From assembly GCA_041392505.1 (NCBI GenBank), contig JAWKLX010000018.1:96034-160033 (forward strand): a stretch of 64,000 nucleotides of DNA, in the 5' to 3' direction. The DNA is from UBA6168 sp041392505 (lineage in GTDB: Bacteria > Bacteroidota > Bacteroidia > Chitinophagales > Saprospiraceae). The notes under the pieces were generated by a model that did not search any database, was not told the origin of the DNA, and was given only the letters and a program-made list of their open reading frames with translations. The position numbers and the translations under genes were made by a program. Of the stretch, positions 20,702 through 30,223 are shown one piece after another (within the stretch, counting starts at the first letter, position 1; the number at the start of each line of letters is the position of its first letter).

Positions 20702-21883
20702 TCATTGGCACCCGCACGTCAAGTTATCCGCATAGGCCTGCTCTTCCAATTTATACCCTTTTGTATAAGGGTAGCCCCCACCAATACCAAGGTTTTCGGT
20801 GCGGATGGTATAAATACAATCAAAGGCAATTATGCTTTCCTTTTCCTTTAAACTGTTGGGATCACAAAATGGGTTGGCGGTGGCGGCGCAACTGGTGGTG
20901 GTCATATCGCCAACCACATCTTTTAGGATAAACTTAATATCAACCTCATATTCATCAGCCAGTTTTTGGTCAATGTCAGAGGCATAGCGACCATAGGGCT
21001 CGCCCTTCCTTACAATAGAATCTGGATATATCTCGAATTTGTCAATAAAAAAGGAATGGATGGTAGCAACTTTTTTGAATTGCGGATTCTGCTCAAAATC
21101 CAAGGAATCAAATTCAGGGGTAAACGATTTATTCTCCTTATCAAAATAGGTGGGAGAAAGCGGCCTCATCTTAGTGTCCACCCAAATTTCGTTGACGAGG
21201 TATTCATACCCCATTAAAACCCTACCCTTGCCGATGCCCATTGTATCATACCTGGAACATTTCATCCTTACATCAGCACTCTTCGCCACATAATAAACGC
21301 CGGGTTTGCGGGTGCCGGGCAATGGCAATTTGTATTGTTCACTCAATGACCAAACGCCTTCGTATCCACTACAGGGGCAGTATGCCTGTACTTCTGGTAT
21401 ATCCAAATAGGGGGAGTTGAAATTCGCATCATATTCTTTATCGAAAAACAAGGTCAGCGGGTGAGCATTGAGAGGTTGGGCAACGTTTGCACCATGCCTG
21501 CTTTTTAAGTAAAAAAATAGGGCTACTGCGCCCAGCAAAATAGTGATTGGCAGTAACAGCAAAAACCAACGACGCAGACCAGCTTGATGAATTTTCAATT
21601 GCCCAACTTCCACCTTTAATGCTTCATTTTCGGCAACCGCTATATCCCTTTCTTCCCGAATGGCTTCCCTGGTGAGCAGGCGGTTTATATTTTCAATGGA
21701 GCGGATGTACATCCCTTCCGTAGCCGTGCCATAAAGCAATTTGGAAAATTGGCTGGCACTGATGCTTAATGCCTTCGCTATTTCCCCATAGGAGGTGTTG
21801 CCAAACTTGGCAGTTGGCTTGCTCCAAGAGCCATATTTTTCTTCCAATTTTTCCAGAAACTTTTCTTGAATGCTCGCCTCCAT
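20702..21883 (-). CDS. Membrane-anchored HTH protein with extracytoplasmic C-terminal domain
   Basis: From the ATG at 21883 this encodes 393 residues. An N-terminal helix-turn-helix-like region (about 25-70, with SYGEIAKALSISASQFSKLL) is followed by a short coiled coil (REAIREERDIAVAENEALK). A single transmembrane helix (about 105-127, FLLLLPITILLGAVALFFYL) leads to a roughly 260-residue extracytoplasmic domain with several cysteines (AYCPCSG, TTSCAATANPFC, LTCGC). This resembles ToxR/CadC-type one-component membrane regulators in layout, but the C-terminal domain belongs to no family I recognise. It is divergent from susC with about 260 bp between, so control of the SusCD locus is a natural hypothesis. 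The frame is open to 21934, but the internal ATG gives the tidier N-terminus. Confidence 0.65.
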   Translation of the reverse strand: MEASIQEKFLEKLEEKYGSWSKPTAKFGNTSYGEIAKALSISASQFSKLLYGTATEGMYIRSIENINRLLTREAIREERDIAVAENEALKVEVGQLKIHQAGLRRWFLLLLPITILLGAVALFFYLKSRHGANVAQPLNAHPLTLFFDKEYDANFNSPYLDIPEVQAYCPCSGYEGVWSLSEQYKLPLPGTRKPGVYYVAKSADVRMKCSRYDTMGIGKGRVLMGYEYLVNEIWVDTKMRPLSPTYFDKENKSFTPEFDSLDFEQNPQFKKVATIHSFFIDKFEIYPDSIVRKGEPYGRYASDIDQKLADEYEVDIKFILKDVVGDMTTTSCAATANPFCDPNSLKEKESIIAFDCIYTIRTENLGIGGGYPYTKGYKLEEQAYADNLTCGCQ

Positions 21884-21897
21884 GCAAAAATGATACG

Positions 21898-21948
21898 GTG
21901 TAAAATTGTGTAAAACAGTATGAAATTCCGCCAAATTAAAATTTTACA
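21898..21948. promoter_or_regulatory. Candidate operator: repeated GTGTAAAA boxes
   Basis: GTGTAAAA occurs at 21898-21905 and 21908-21915, one helical turn apart, with an inverted relative TTTTACA at 21942-21948. These lie just upstream of the membrane HTH gene (start 21883), where an autoregulatory site would sit. If the longer start at 21934 were used, part of this would be coding. Confidence 0.35.
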
Positions 21949-21982
21949 GAATTAAGTTTCATTTTTTAAAAACGTTGTTACA

Positions 21983-21990
21983 TACCTTCG
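21983..21990 (+). promoter_or_regulatory. Possible -7 element for susC
   Basis: TACCTTCG matches TAnnTTTG at all but one fixed position and lies about 155 bp before the susC start. The best -33 match is a poor TTTC, so this is tentative. Confidence 0.3.
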
Positions 21991-22145
21991 TTTTCGTGAT
22001 GAAAAGAATATTTGCTCCAAATGTAGCACATTCTACCAAACCAGAGGAAACATAGTTTCCACACTTAGCATGGGCTGCACTATTTAAAATGGAAAAGGAG
22101 CAGGCCGATCAGGCCAAATTTGTCTTAAACATAAAAACCCGGATT

Positions 22146-25100
22146 ATGAAAAAACAACTACTAGTATTGTTCACTTGTCTGCTCTCGTTACAGGGCATGC
22201 AAGTACTTGCCCAAAAAACCATATCGGGCAAAGTGACCGAAAAAGATGGCACTCCCCTGATCGGTGTTACCGTCATGGAAGAGGGGACAAGCAATGGTAC
22301 GATCACCGATGTGGAAGGCGATTATTCCATTGTAGTCAATGGTGAAAATGCGGTGCTTTCCTTTAGTTACACCGGCAGGGAAACGATCACCCGCCCCGTT
22401 GGAGTCAGCCTGGTATTGGACGTTGTGCTGGAGGAAGATGCCAAATTGCTGGACGAAGTGGTCGTCACTGCTTTAGGTTTTGAAGAAAAAGAGGATGAGT
22501 TGGGCTACGCCAGTTCCACCGTATCATCGAACACGGTTACTGGTGCCGCTGAGTCCACTATGATCAACGCACTTTCGGGGAAAGCCTCCGGCGTCCGTAT
22601 TTCCAGAAATTCGGGTGACCCCGGCGCTGGGGCATTTATTCAGATCAGGGGTATTTCGACCATTGACCGCGATGCCCAGCCATTGATCGTCATTGATGGC
22701 ATCCCAATGAGCAATGATTCACGGGGTTCGCAGGAAGGTTTTGCTGCGCAGTCGAGGTTGAATGACATCAACCCGAACGATATTGAAAGTGTAACCGTGC
22801 TCAAAGGGGCATCAGCCGCAGCCCTCTGGGGAACAAAAGCCCTGGGCGGCGTGATCGTCATTACGACCAAAAGTGGCAAGTACAACAACAAATTGTCGGT
22901 CAGCTACAAGACCAGCTACTCCCTCGATAAAATCAACCGCCGCTACCCTCAACAAACAACTTTTGGGCAAGGCGACAATGGCGTCTACAACCAACGGTCG
23001 AGGGATTCTTGGGGTGACAAGATTGCCGATCGGCCGGGCGGCACCGATGATTTTGACACCGCAGGCGAATTTTATGTCGATCAGGAAGGGAATACCTACT
23101 ATAAGATTTTAAACAAAAACTCGAAGGAACTTTATAATGACAAAAATTTCGACCTCATTTTCCAGAATGGTCATTTTTGGGAAAACAACCTGAGCGTCAC
23201 GGGCGGCAATGCCAACAGCACCATTTTTGCCAGTCTCAGCGACATCAACCAAGACGGGATCATCCGCAACAATTCCAATTATCGGCGGACAACTGCACGT
23301 GTCAACGCTACCCACTTGTTGTCCGATAAAATCAAAATCAAAGCTTCCACGGCCTATACCAAAAGCAAATCGAACCGGATCTTGCGGGGGGCCAGTTCAT
23401 CAGGACTGCACCTCGGCCTGCTGCGAACCCCCGTCGACTTTGACAACACTGGTTACCGCGGCGACTATTACGCCAACAGCACCGCTTCGCCCGTTTCGAA
23501 CCGGCAACGCTCCTATCGAGAGCCGCTGGGGGCAGACGGAACGGCTACTTATAACAACCCATTGTGGACCATCGAAGAGCAAGAAAGTTTGGTGGATGTG
23601 GATCGATTTATCGCTTCGTTGGAATTGACCGTTTCGCCCACTTCTTGGCTTGACTTGATCGGACGCGTGGGTTTGGACAAATACTCCGAGTGGCAGCAAC
23701 AATTCTTCACGCCCGGCTCGGCTTCCGGCTCCTATACTTCTGGTTTTTTTGAAAAAGAACTCGCCCGCAACTCCATTCTCAACATGGATTACATTGCCAA
23801 GGCGGGCAAGCGTTTTAATAAAAATTTGAGCGGGAACCTGTTGGTTGGCTTCAATTTCAACCACCGCCAATTGCTGACCGACGGCAGCAGCATCATCAAT
23901 TTCATCCAGTTTACGGACGTCGCCAGCGGCATTCGTGACATTGACAATGCCCTGCCTGAAAACAGAAGCGTAACCAGCACTTTCGGGCAGGAACGCACGG
24001 TTGGGGTTTATTCCTCGGCCAGCCTTTCTATCTACGAAATGCTTTTCCTCAACGCCACCTTGCGGGCAGAATCAGCCTCTACTTTTGGCGATGGGGCCGA
24101 TAATACTTTCTATTTCCCTTCCGCCTCGCTGGCTTGGCAATTCACCGAATTGGAAGGCCTGGAGAACGACATCCTTTCCTTTGGCAAACTGCGTTTGTCT
24201 TATGGAGAGGTGGGCGTTCAGCCTGCCCGTTACAATACGACCAACACGTTTGTGCCGCCCACATTTTCAGACCAATACGGTGGTAATTTGGCAGGCGGAC
24301 TTTATGGCAACGGTGCCTTCGTGCCCAGCACCCAACGGGGCAGCGGCAACCTCCGCCCGGAACGCAAAAAAGAAATGGAGGTCGGCATGGATTTGCGCTT
24401 TTTGCGCAACAAGCTTTCCGTGAGCGGAACCTATTACAAAAACAAAACAGAAGACGTCCTATTGGATTTTCCGATTGCCAATTCTCGGGGAATAACCCGG
24501 CTGTACACCAATGGTGCCGAGCTGCAAAACGAGGGTGTCGAACTTGACCTCGGCTACTCCATTCTCAAAAAGAAAGATTGGTCGTGGGACGTGAACCTCA
24601 TTTATTCTAAAGTGAAAAATGAAGTCACCAAACTGGAAGAGGGTCTAACCATCAACTTGGGCGGACTTTCAGCAGTCAATGCACGGGCATTGCAAGGTTA
24701 CCCTATCGGTGTACTGTGGGGATCGAGAACGTTGCGGGACGACAGTGGCAATATTGTTTTTGATGAAAATGGCTTCCCTGACCAGGACGAACTGGAAGGT
24801 GTCATCGGCGACCCAAACCCCGATTGGCAAGGCTCCGCCTCTACTACCATTTCCTATAAAAATTTCTCCATTTCCATGCTTTTTGAAACGTACCAAGGAG
24901 CGGACATCTATGCAGGCACCAAGTCGGTTCTTTACGACCTCGGCACCTGGGGCGCTTCCGCCGAAGAAGCCACTGCTGGCCAAAACTTGCTCGATTTTAC
25001 TGGCAATGTCATCCTCGCAGGTACGACCTTCCGCGGTAAAATCCACAACTTCGGGGCAGGTCCCGTGGCGTTGACGGAAACCTGGTACAACGCCGACGGC

Positions 25101-25388
25101 GGCTTTTTCGGCAGCGGCAACGATGAACTTTACATCGAAGACGGCTCATGGACACGGCTGCGGGAACTGACCCTTTCCTACCGCATTAATTCGGAAGGCT
25201 TGAAGAAAAATACGGGGATCGGCTCAGCCGAAATTTCCCTGACGGGCAGAAACCTGTTCATCTGGACACCTTTTGAGGGCAACGACCCCGACACCAACCT
25301 GCAAGGTGTCAGCGTAGCGAGGGGGATTGATTATTTCAACAACCCCAGCACGAAATCCTACATCGCTTCCCTTTCCGTCACTTTTTAA
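22146..25388 (+). CDS. SusC/RagA-family TonB-linked outer-membrane transporter
   Basis: From the ATG at 22146 this encodes 1080 residues. The signal peptide (1-22, ending VLAQ) is followed by a carboxypeptidase-D regulatory-like domain (KTISGKVTEKDGTPLIGVTV), a TonB-box region (DEVVVTALGF), a plug domain (about 125-235) with VLKGASAAALWG, and a 22-stranded barrel ending in an aromatic C-terminus (SVTF). LYIEDGSWTRLRELTLSY is a typical SusC block. It imports a ligand captured by its SusD partner, powered by TonB-ExbBD. The partner gene begins 18 bp downstream. The ligand cannot be read from the sequence; the flanking hydrolases hint at an ester or carboxylate-bearing substrate. Confidence 0.95.
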   Translation: MKKQLLVLFTCLLSLQGMQVLAQKTISGKVTEKDGTPLIGVTVMEEGTSNGTITDVEGDYSIVVNGENAVLSFSYTGRETITRPVGVSLVLDVVLEEDAKLLDEVVVTALGFEEKEDELGYASSTVSSNTVTGAAESTMINALSGKASGVRISRNSGDPGAGAFIQIRGISTIDRDAQPLIVIDGIPMSNDSRGSQEGFAAQSRLNDINPNDIESVTVLKGASAAALWGTKALGGVIVITTKSGKYNNKLSVSYKTSYSLDKINRRYPQQTTFGQGDNGVYNQRSRDSWGDKIADRPGGTDDFDTAGEFYVDQEGNTYYKILNKNSKELYNDKNFDLIFQNGHFWENNLSVTGGNANSTIFASLSDINQDGIIRNNSNYRRTTARVNATHLLSDKIKIKASTAYTKSKSNRILRGASSSGLHLGLLRTPVDFDNTGYRGDYYANSTASPVSNRQRSYREPLGADGTATYNNPLWTIEEQESLVDVDRFIASLELTVSPTSWLDLIGRVGLDKYSEWQQQFFTPGSASGSYTSGFFEKELARNSILNMDYIAKAGKRFNKNLSGNLLVGFNFNHRQLLTDGSSIINFIQFTDVASGIRDIDNALPENRSVTSTFGQERTVGVYSSASLSIYEMLFLNATLRAESASTFGDGADNTFYFPSASLAWQFTELEGLENDILSFGKLRLSYGEVGVQPARYNTTNTFVPPTFSDQYGGNLAGGLYGNGAFVPSTQRGSGNLRPERKKEMEVGMDLRFLRNKLSVSGTYYKNKTEDVLLDFPIANSRGITRLYTNGAELQNEGVELDLGYSILKKKDWSWDVNLIYSKVKNEVTKLEEGLTINLGGLSAVNARALQGYPIGVLWGSRTLRDDSGNIVFDENGFPDQDELEGVIGDPNPDWQGSASTTISYKNFSISMLFETYQGADIYAGTKSVLYDLGTWGASAEEATAGQNLLDFTGNVILAGTTFRGKIHNFGAGPVALTETWYNADGGFFGSGNDELYIEDGSWTRLRELTLSYRINSEGLKKNTGIGSAEISLTGRNLFIWTPFEGNDPDTNLQGVSVARGIDYFNNPSTKSYIASLSVTF

Positions 25389-25406
25389 ACATTGAACCTA
25401 ATCAAA

Positions 25407-26831
25407 ATGAAAAAAGCAATCATCATACTATCATCCATCTTTTGGCTCGCCTCCTGTAGTGAACTCGTGGACGGGCTGAACGAAAACCCCAATAGCCCCA
25501 CCACGACTTCCTATCAGTACATCCTGACGGGTGCGGAGGTCGGCAACATCGTTTTACAAACTGGAGAAACGGCTCGCAAGGCAGGCATTTTCTGTGGCTA
25601 CTACACAGGCATCGACCGTCAGCACCTTGGCTTTAGTCAATATGGGGTGACGACCAGCGATTTTGACTCCGAGTGGAACAACGTTTATGTCGATGTGGTG
25701 GCCAATGCCATCGCCGCAGAAACAGCCGCTAAAGACGATGGCGTCGAAGGGGTAACATTGGGAATCACCCAAGTTATCAGGGCGATGGCTCTGGGTACGG
25801 CTACCTCTCTTTGGGGCGACATCCCATTCGACGAGGCTGGCCAGCCTGACATTGAGGCACCTGGTTTTGAGGGCCAGCTATCTACTTATACCAAATTACA
25901 AAACCTGCTCGATGCAGCCATTGTCAACCTCGGTGCTGGATCGGGCCGGCCGACCAGCAAATCCGAAATCTATTTGGACGGTGATCCAGTTGCCTGGACG
26001 GAGGTGGCCAATACCATGAAAGCACGGTATTACATGCACACGGGGGAGTTTGACAAAGCTTATGCTGCTGCGCAAAATGGCATTAGTTCACCTTCCAACA
26101 GCTTGCTGTCCCCGCATGGCACAGCGGCGGAAAATGCCAACCTGAACTACACCTTTTTTGCGGTGGAAGTGAGGCAATCCGATTTGGTGGTTTCTGATTT
26201 CATGGCCAGCCTCGTTGCGCCCGATGCAGCGAATAGTCCTGATTTTTCAAAATACCGCGGCAACGCCAAAACCAATGAAACGGGCCGATACAACTACCTT
26301 TTTAAGACAACCTCCTTTGGCATCCAGCCGAACACTGACGCCAATGCCTTTGCCGCTATCAATGCATCCGCCTCGCTGGTCACTTTTGAGGAAAATAGCT
26401 TGATACTGGCGGAAGCGGGTTTCCGGACGGCAGGTTTCGACAAAGGATTGGAACACCTGAACGACTACCGGGCGTACCTCGCCGCGGGCGGTTACATGGC
26501 CAATGCCGCCCCAGCCGATGTGCAATACGATCCGTATGATGCCGCTGATTTTGCAAATGGCGGTTTGGAAAACCCCGATGGCATCAGCGCTGACAATGCT
26601 TTGTTGCGGGAAATTTTGGAGGAAAGGTACGTGACCCTGTTTGGGCAAATTGAAGGTTTCAACGATACCCGCCGGACAGCGGACGCTGCAACCGTTCGGG
26701 TACCCGTGGTGCCGAATAATGGCGCTACCCTGCCCCAGCGCTTCCTTTACCCTACGACGGAAATCGACCGAAACCCGAATGTCCCCAAGCCCGTGCCCGG
26801 GTTTTTTGACCCAACTGCCGTTAACCAATAA
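25407..26831 (+). CDS. SusD/RagB-family surface lipoprotein (SusD-like_2 type)
   Basis: A 474-residue lipoprotein with a signal peptide and lipobox LASCSEL, so it should be anchored by Cys17 and displayed on the outer surface as the lid of SusC. The start NENPNSPTTTSYQYIL and the region ATSLWGDIPFDEAGQ fit the SusD-like_2 branch. The C-terminal block LLREILEERYVTLFGQIEGFNDTRR is characteristic of the family. It lies 18 bp after susC and is surely co-transcribed with it. The start at 25407 is chosen over the upstream TTG because it gives the lipoprotein signal. Confidence 0.93.
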   Translation: MKKAIIILSSIFWLASCSELVDGLNENPNSPTTTSYQYILTGAEVGNIVLQTGETARKAGIFCGYYTGIDRQHLGFSQYGVTTSDFDSEWNNVYVDVVANAIAAETAAKDDGVEGVTLGITQVIRAMALGTATSLWGDIPFDEAGQPDIEAPGFEGQLSTYTKLQNLLDAAIVNLGAGSGRPTSKSEIYLDGDPVAWTEVANTMKARYYMHTGEFDKAYAAAQNGISSPSNSLLSPHGTAAENANLNYTFFAVEVRQSDLVVSDFMASLVAPDAANSPDFSKYRGNAKTNETGRYNYLFKTTSFGIQPNTDANAFAAINASASLVTFEENSLILAEAGFRTAGFDKGLEHLNDYRAYLAAGGYMANAAPADVQYDPYDAADFANGGLENPDGISADNALLREILEERYVTLFGQIEGFNDTRRTADAATVRVPVVPNNGATLPQRFLYPTTEIDRNPNVPKPVPGFFDPTAVNQ

Positions 26832-26902
26832 GGACTATTGGGGAATTGGAAATTGAAAATTAAAAGATTGATCATCAGTGATTTAATTTCTAATTTCTAA
26901 AA

Positions 26903-27053
26903 AGGAGGGTTAAGAGAATTTTTTTTGACGCTGATTTTTAGGATTCTTATGATTGATTTATGCCGCCGGAGGCGGCTGTTTGCCATAAAAAATCATAAAA
27001 ACAAGCGCTATCAGCGTCGAAAAAACAAGCGTCAAAATTTCTCTGGACACTCC
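26903..27053. repeat. Palindromic intergenic element with imperfect terminal inverted repeats
   Basis: AGGAGGGTTAAGAGAA...TTTGACGCTG at the left end pairs imperfectly with the right end (CGTCAAAATTTCTCTGGACACTCCT). The centre holds the hairpin GCCGCCGGAGGCGGC (26962-26976). It is about 150 bp, has no gene, and is a MITE or REP-like unit of unknown family. It fills the first half of the 26832-27283 gap between susD and the hydrolase gene. Confidence 0.55.
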
Positions 27054-27095
27054 TAATTTAAGGGCTTTCTTATAAAAGTGGAATGAATGCATTTT

Positions 27096-27186
27096 GCAAG
27101 GCAGCCGGGGTTTTGAAACCCCGGAATTCTACCGAGACAGCGAAATTGTTTCAAAGTCCGGGGTTTCAAAACCCCGGCTGCCTTGC
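27096..27186. repeat. Perfect 30-bp inverted repeat with nested palindromes
   Basis: The 30-bp arms 27096-27125 and 27157-27186 are exact reverse complements around a 31-bp spacer. Each arm contains the near-palindrome CCGGGGTTTTGAAACCCCGG. The unit would form a very stable cruciform or RNA hairpin. No target duplication is visible. It could act as an attenuator between susD and the downstream genes. Confidence 0.7.
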
Positions 27187-27283
27187 TAAAAATCAATCAA
27201 TTTAGATAATTGCATCAATTTCTATTTTTTATGAGAAAGCCCTTCTCCCAATTTCTAATTTCAGAATAAAGTCTAAAAACGAT

Positions 27284-28038
27284 ATGAAGCGAATTTTGCA
27301 ATTATTTAAATACCTCCTCCTGTGCTTGTTTTTGCTGGGAAATGGGTGGTTTTTTCGCAACAGGATACTTTGAAAGTGCTGTTTGTGGGGAATAGTTTTA
27401 CCTATTTCAACAACCTCCCCCAAATGGTTTCAGCAATGGCCGCTTCGCAAAATGTGGCCATTTTCACCCGCCAGTCAACGGTGGGCGGCTCAAACCTCGA
27501 ACAGCACTGGAAAGGGGAAAAAGGGACGAAGACCATGGCCTTGCTGGAAAGCGACCAATGGGACTATGTGGTCATGAACAACCACAGCACGAGCGCCATC
27601 GATTCGCCAGAAAGCTTCATGGAATACGGGAAAAAGTTTGCGGAGCGCATCAAATCGATGGGCGCAAAACCTATTTTCATGATGACCCGGGCTTACAAAT
27701 CCAACCCGCTCATGCAGGAAAAAATCACGGAAATGTACCAGCGGCTCGCCGCTGAAACAGGCTCCCAATATGTTCCCTGTGGGCCACTCTTCGCTGCGGC
27801 AAGGCACTGGCGGCCAGACATGGAATTGTTCTTCGACGACAAGCACCCTTCCGTGAATGGCACCTACTTGCTGGCACTTTCATTTTACAAATTCTTTTCG
27901 GGGAAAACCGTGATGGGCACCCCCGATCGCTTGACGACCAAGGATTTGTTTGGGGAAAAACTTTACCTGGTTTTTATGAACAAGGAGGATGCGGCCTTTC
28001 TCCAGCAATTGGTCGAGGAATTTGATTTTAAGCAATGA
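27284..28038 (+). CDS. Exported SGNH/GDSL-like hydrolase, one frameshift in the signal peptide
   Basis: The ATG at 27284 opens a signal peptide (MKRILQLFKYLLLCLFLLGN) that runs out of frame at the run of six T at 27350-27355. Adding one T joins it to the rest as GWFFSQQDTLKVLFVGNSF. The repaired protein is about 251 residues. Block I is VGNSFT with the nucleophile Ser near 38. A block-V-like DDKHPSVNGTYL supplies the catalytic Asp and His. These enzymes are usually esterases or carbohydrate deacetylases acting outside the cytoplasm. It follows the SusCD pair on the same strand and probably serves the same substrate. Without the repair only the frame from 27322 is open, with no signal peptide. 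Confidence 0.75.
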
Positions 28039-28060
28039 ATACAGCACATGAAATTGAACT

Positions 28061-28251
28061 ATAAAATGCGGGGCAGGATAAGCCATTCTTTTGGCAACTT
28101 CTGAACGTGCCCCTCTAGGATTTTAAGGGAGAGAATGTGGCAGAGCCACATTCTCTCCCTTAAAATCCCCTTGGGCCGAGCAGGCTGATGCCTCAAAGCA
28201 GAGTGAAGTTTTCGCCCACATGCGTAAATGAAAATTTAAAGATTTTTATTA
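28061..28251. mobile_element. Diverged MITE copy with a different palindromic core
   Basis: Read on the minus strand, this stretch aligns with the element at 19221-19473. Shared blocks include TTGAGGCAT.AG.CTGCTCGGCCCAA, GTTGCCAAAAGA and ATGCGG.GCAGG in the same order. The core (28121-28165) is a perfect palindrome with 21-bp arms TTTTAAGGGAGAGAATGTGGC and a 3-nt loop, but its sequence is unrelated to the other copy's core apart from the TTAAGGG edge. The outermost TIR is degraded and no target duplication is visible. Confidence 0.65.
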
Positions 28252-28290
28252 CTCAATGAATCGAACCCACATTTCAAAAAATAACAAATC

Positions 28291-30044
28291 ATGAAACTAA
28301 TTTTCAATAGATCATACCTATTCATCGCCATGCTGCTTGCATTGGCTATTACTTCTTGCAAAAACAAAGACGACGATGGTTTCATCACCAATGATTTCAG
28401 GTTGCTTCAGGTAAATATTGACGGTGACGCAGCCACTACGGGCGCTACCAATGTTTCGGTGGTCGCAGAACTGGGGTTGGTCTTTTCCCATAAATTGAGC
28501 ACCTCGGCATTTGAAAGTGGGTTGGCCATTTCACCTTCAGTGGCCTACACCCTCAACTATGACAACTCCGGTTCGATTGTTACCCTAATTTCGATGCGCC
28601 GCTGACTATCGAAACGACTTATACCTTGAGTTTACCAACTGGCACTTATGGCGCCGGCGGGGAAGCGAGTGTCGAAAATTTCAATTTTGAATTCACCACC
28701 CGCCCCTTCACCGCCCCCGAAATTTCCCTGTCCAGCACCGAGCCGGGGCTTTTCGAAGGCGAAACCATCACCATCACGGCTAAGCTATCTTTCTCCATTT
28801 TTAATGATGTGACTTTCGATCTAAACTTTGCTGGCTCGGCGATTAAGGACACCGACTACACGGTCAGTGCCACTACTTTTACGATACCAGCCGGAAGCAC
28901 CACCGCTACCGTGGATTTAGTTGCCCTCAATGATGCAGACACGGAAGGGTCGGAAACCATTGACATCACTTTTTCCAACTTGGTCAATGCCGTCGAAAGC
29001 CAACCACAAGTGTTGACCCTCACTCTTGGCGACCAGCCGCCAGCACTGGCGTTCAAAGGCGTCATGTCCCTTAAAATCGGAGGCACCTCCACCAATGGTC
29101 GGGCCATTCATTTACAGGCTTTGGAGGACATTGCTGACTTGAGCGTTTATGGCATCGGCATCGCCAATAACGGGGGTGGTAGCGACGGTAGGGAGATTGA
29201 TTTTCCAGCCCTAAGTGCCAACGCTGGGGATGATATTTTGCTGATTCGAGACCAAGATGTGGCTGGACTGTCGGCTTATTTTGGGAATTGTTATAATGAT
29301 TTTGAAGTAGTTGTTGAAACGGCTGATTTGAATTTTAATGGAGACGACCCGTTTGAATTATACCAAGGAATGGCCGTCATTGAAGTGTACGGGGATGTGG
29401 AATTACAGGGCACGGGACTGGATTGGGAGTACACAGGTAGCTGGGCTTACAAGTTCAACGGTTTTTGGGAATATGCCCAAGTCGATTGTTCTGCCAATTC
29501 CACTTCGCTGCAAGATGCAGCCTGTGCCTACCCGTTTTGCGTGCCGCTCCAACTCTATGGGGTCATGGCCATCAGTTGGGACGGCTCGGGCACCAATGGC
29601 GGAAAAGCGGTTCATGTACGTGCCCATCGGGACATTCCTGACCTGAGCATTTATGGTTTGGGGACGGCCAACAACGGGGGCGGAACCGACGGGGTGGAGT
29701 TTAATTTCCAAAGCATGTCTGTCAGCGAAGGGCAGCACATCCTCGTTGCGAGAGAACCGGCTACTTTGGCGGCCTATTTCGGAAGCTGCTACGATGGGTA
29801 TGCCCTCGTCGAGCAGTCCGACGCCATGAACCAGAACGGGGACGACGCCATTGAGCTGTTTAACGGCTTGGATGTCATCGATACTTATGGCGATGCAGAC
29901 GTGGACGGCACTGGTCAGTCTTGGGAATATACTGGGGCTTGGGGATACCGGCTGAACGGGGTGTGGACTTATGGGGCATTAGACTGTGCGGCTGGCTCCA
30001 CCACGACGCAAAGTTCTGCCTGCCCTTATGGTTTTTGCCAATGA
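28291..30044 (+). CDS. Lipoprotein with Ig-like, Calx-beta-like and two lamin-tail-like domains, one frameshift
   Basis: The lipoprotein signal MKLIFNRSYLF...ITSCKNK puts the lipid on the Cys near residue 23. The first piece (28291-28605) and the second (28626-30044) join at the AA pair 28587-28588. With three A the frame reads VTLNFDAPLTIETTYTLSLP and continues, giving about 584 residues. An Ig-like Big_5-type domain is followed by a Calx-beta-like domain (LFEGETITITAKL). Two tandem repeats of about 160 residues then resemble lamin-tail (LTD) domains, each with a GVM(S/A)(L/I) start, an ANNGGG motif, an NGDD(P/A)(F/I)EL(Y/F) block and a final cysteine pair. It probably sits on the cell surface as part of the SusCD-linked set. 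The exact role is unknown. Confidence 0.72.
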
Positions 30045-30085
30045 CGTTTTTAGCTTTGGCAAAACATTGAAATGAGAGAATAATT

Positions 30086-30165
30086 GGAACACGGATAACA
30101 CAGATTAAGCGGATCGAAACTGATCTGTTTACTTTAAATCCGTGTAATCCGTGTAATCCGTGTTC
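30086..30165. repeat. Inverted intergenic repeat with internal ATCCGTGTA direct repeats
   Basis: GGAACACGGATAACACAGAT at the left pairs imperfectly with the right arm, which contains ATCCGTGTA twice in tandem and ends ATCCGTGTTCC. The unit is about 80 bp and lies between two lipoprotein genes. Similar ATCCGTGT repeats are common in bacterial intergenic DNA. No target duplication is visible. Confidence 0.55.
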
Positions 30166-30223
30166 CGATTGTTGTAATATTTGTTTTAATCAACACAGCC
30201 CCCACGATTCAAAAATTTTATAA

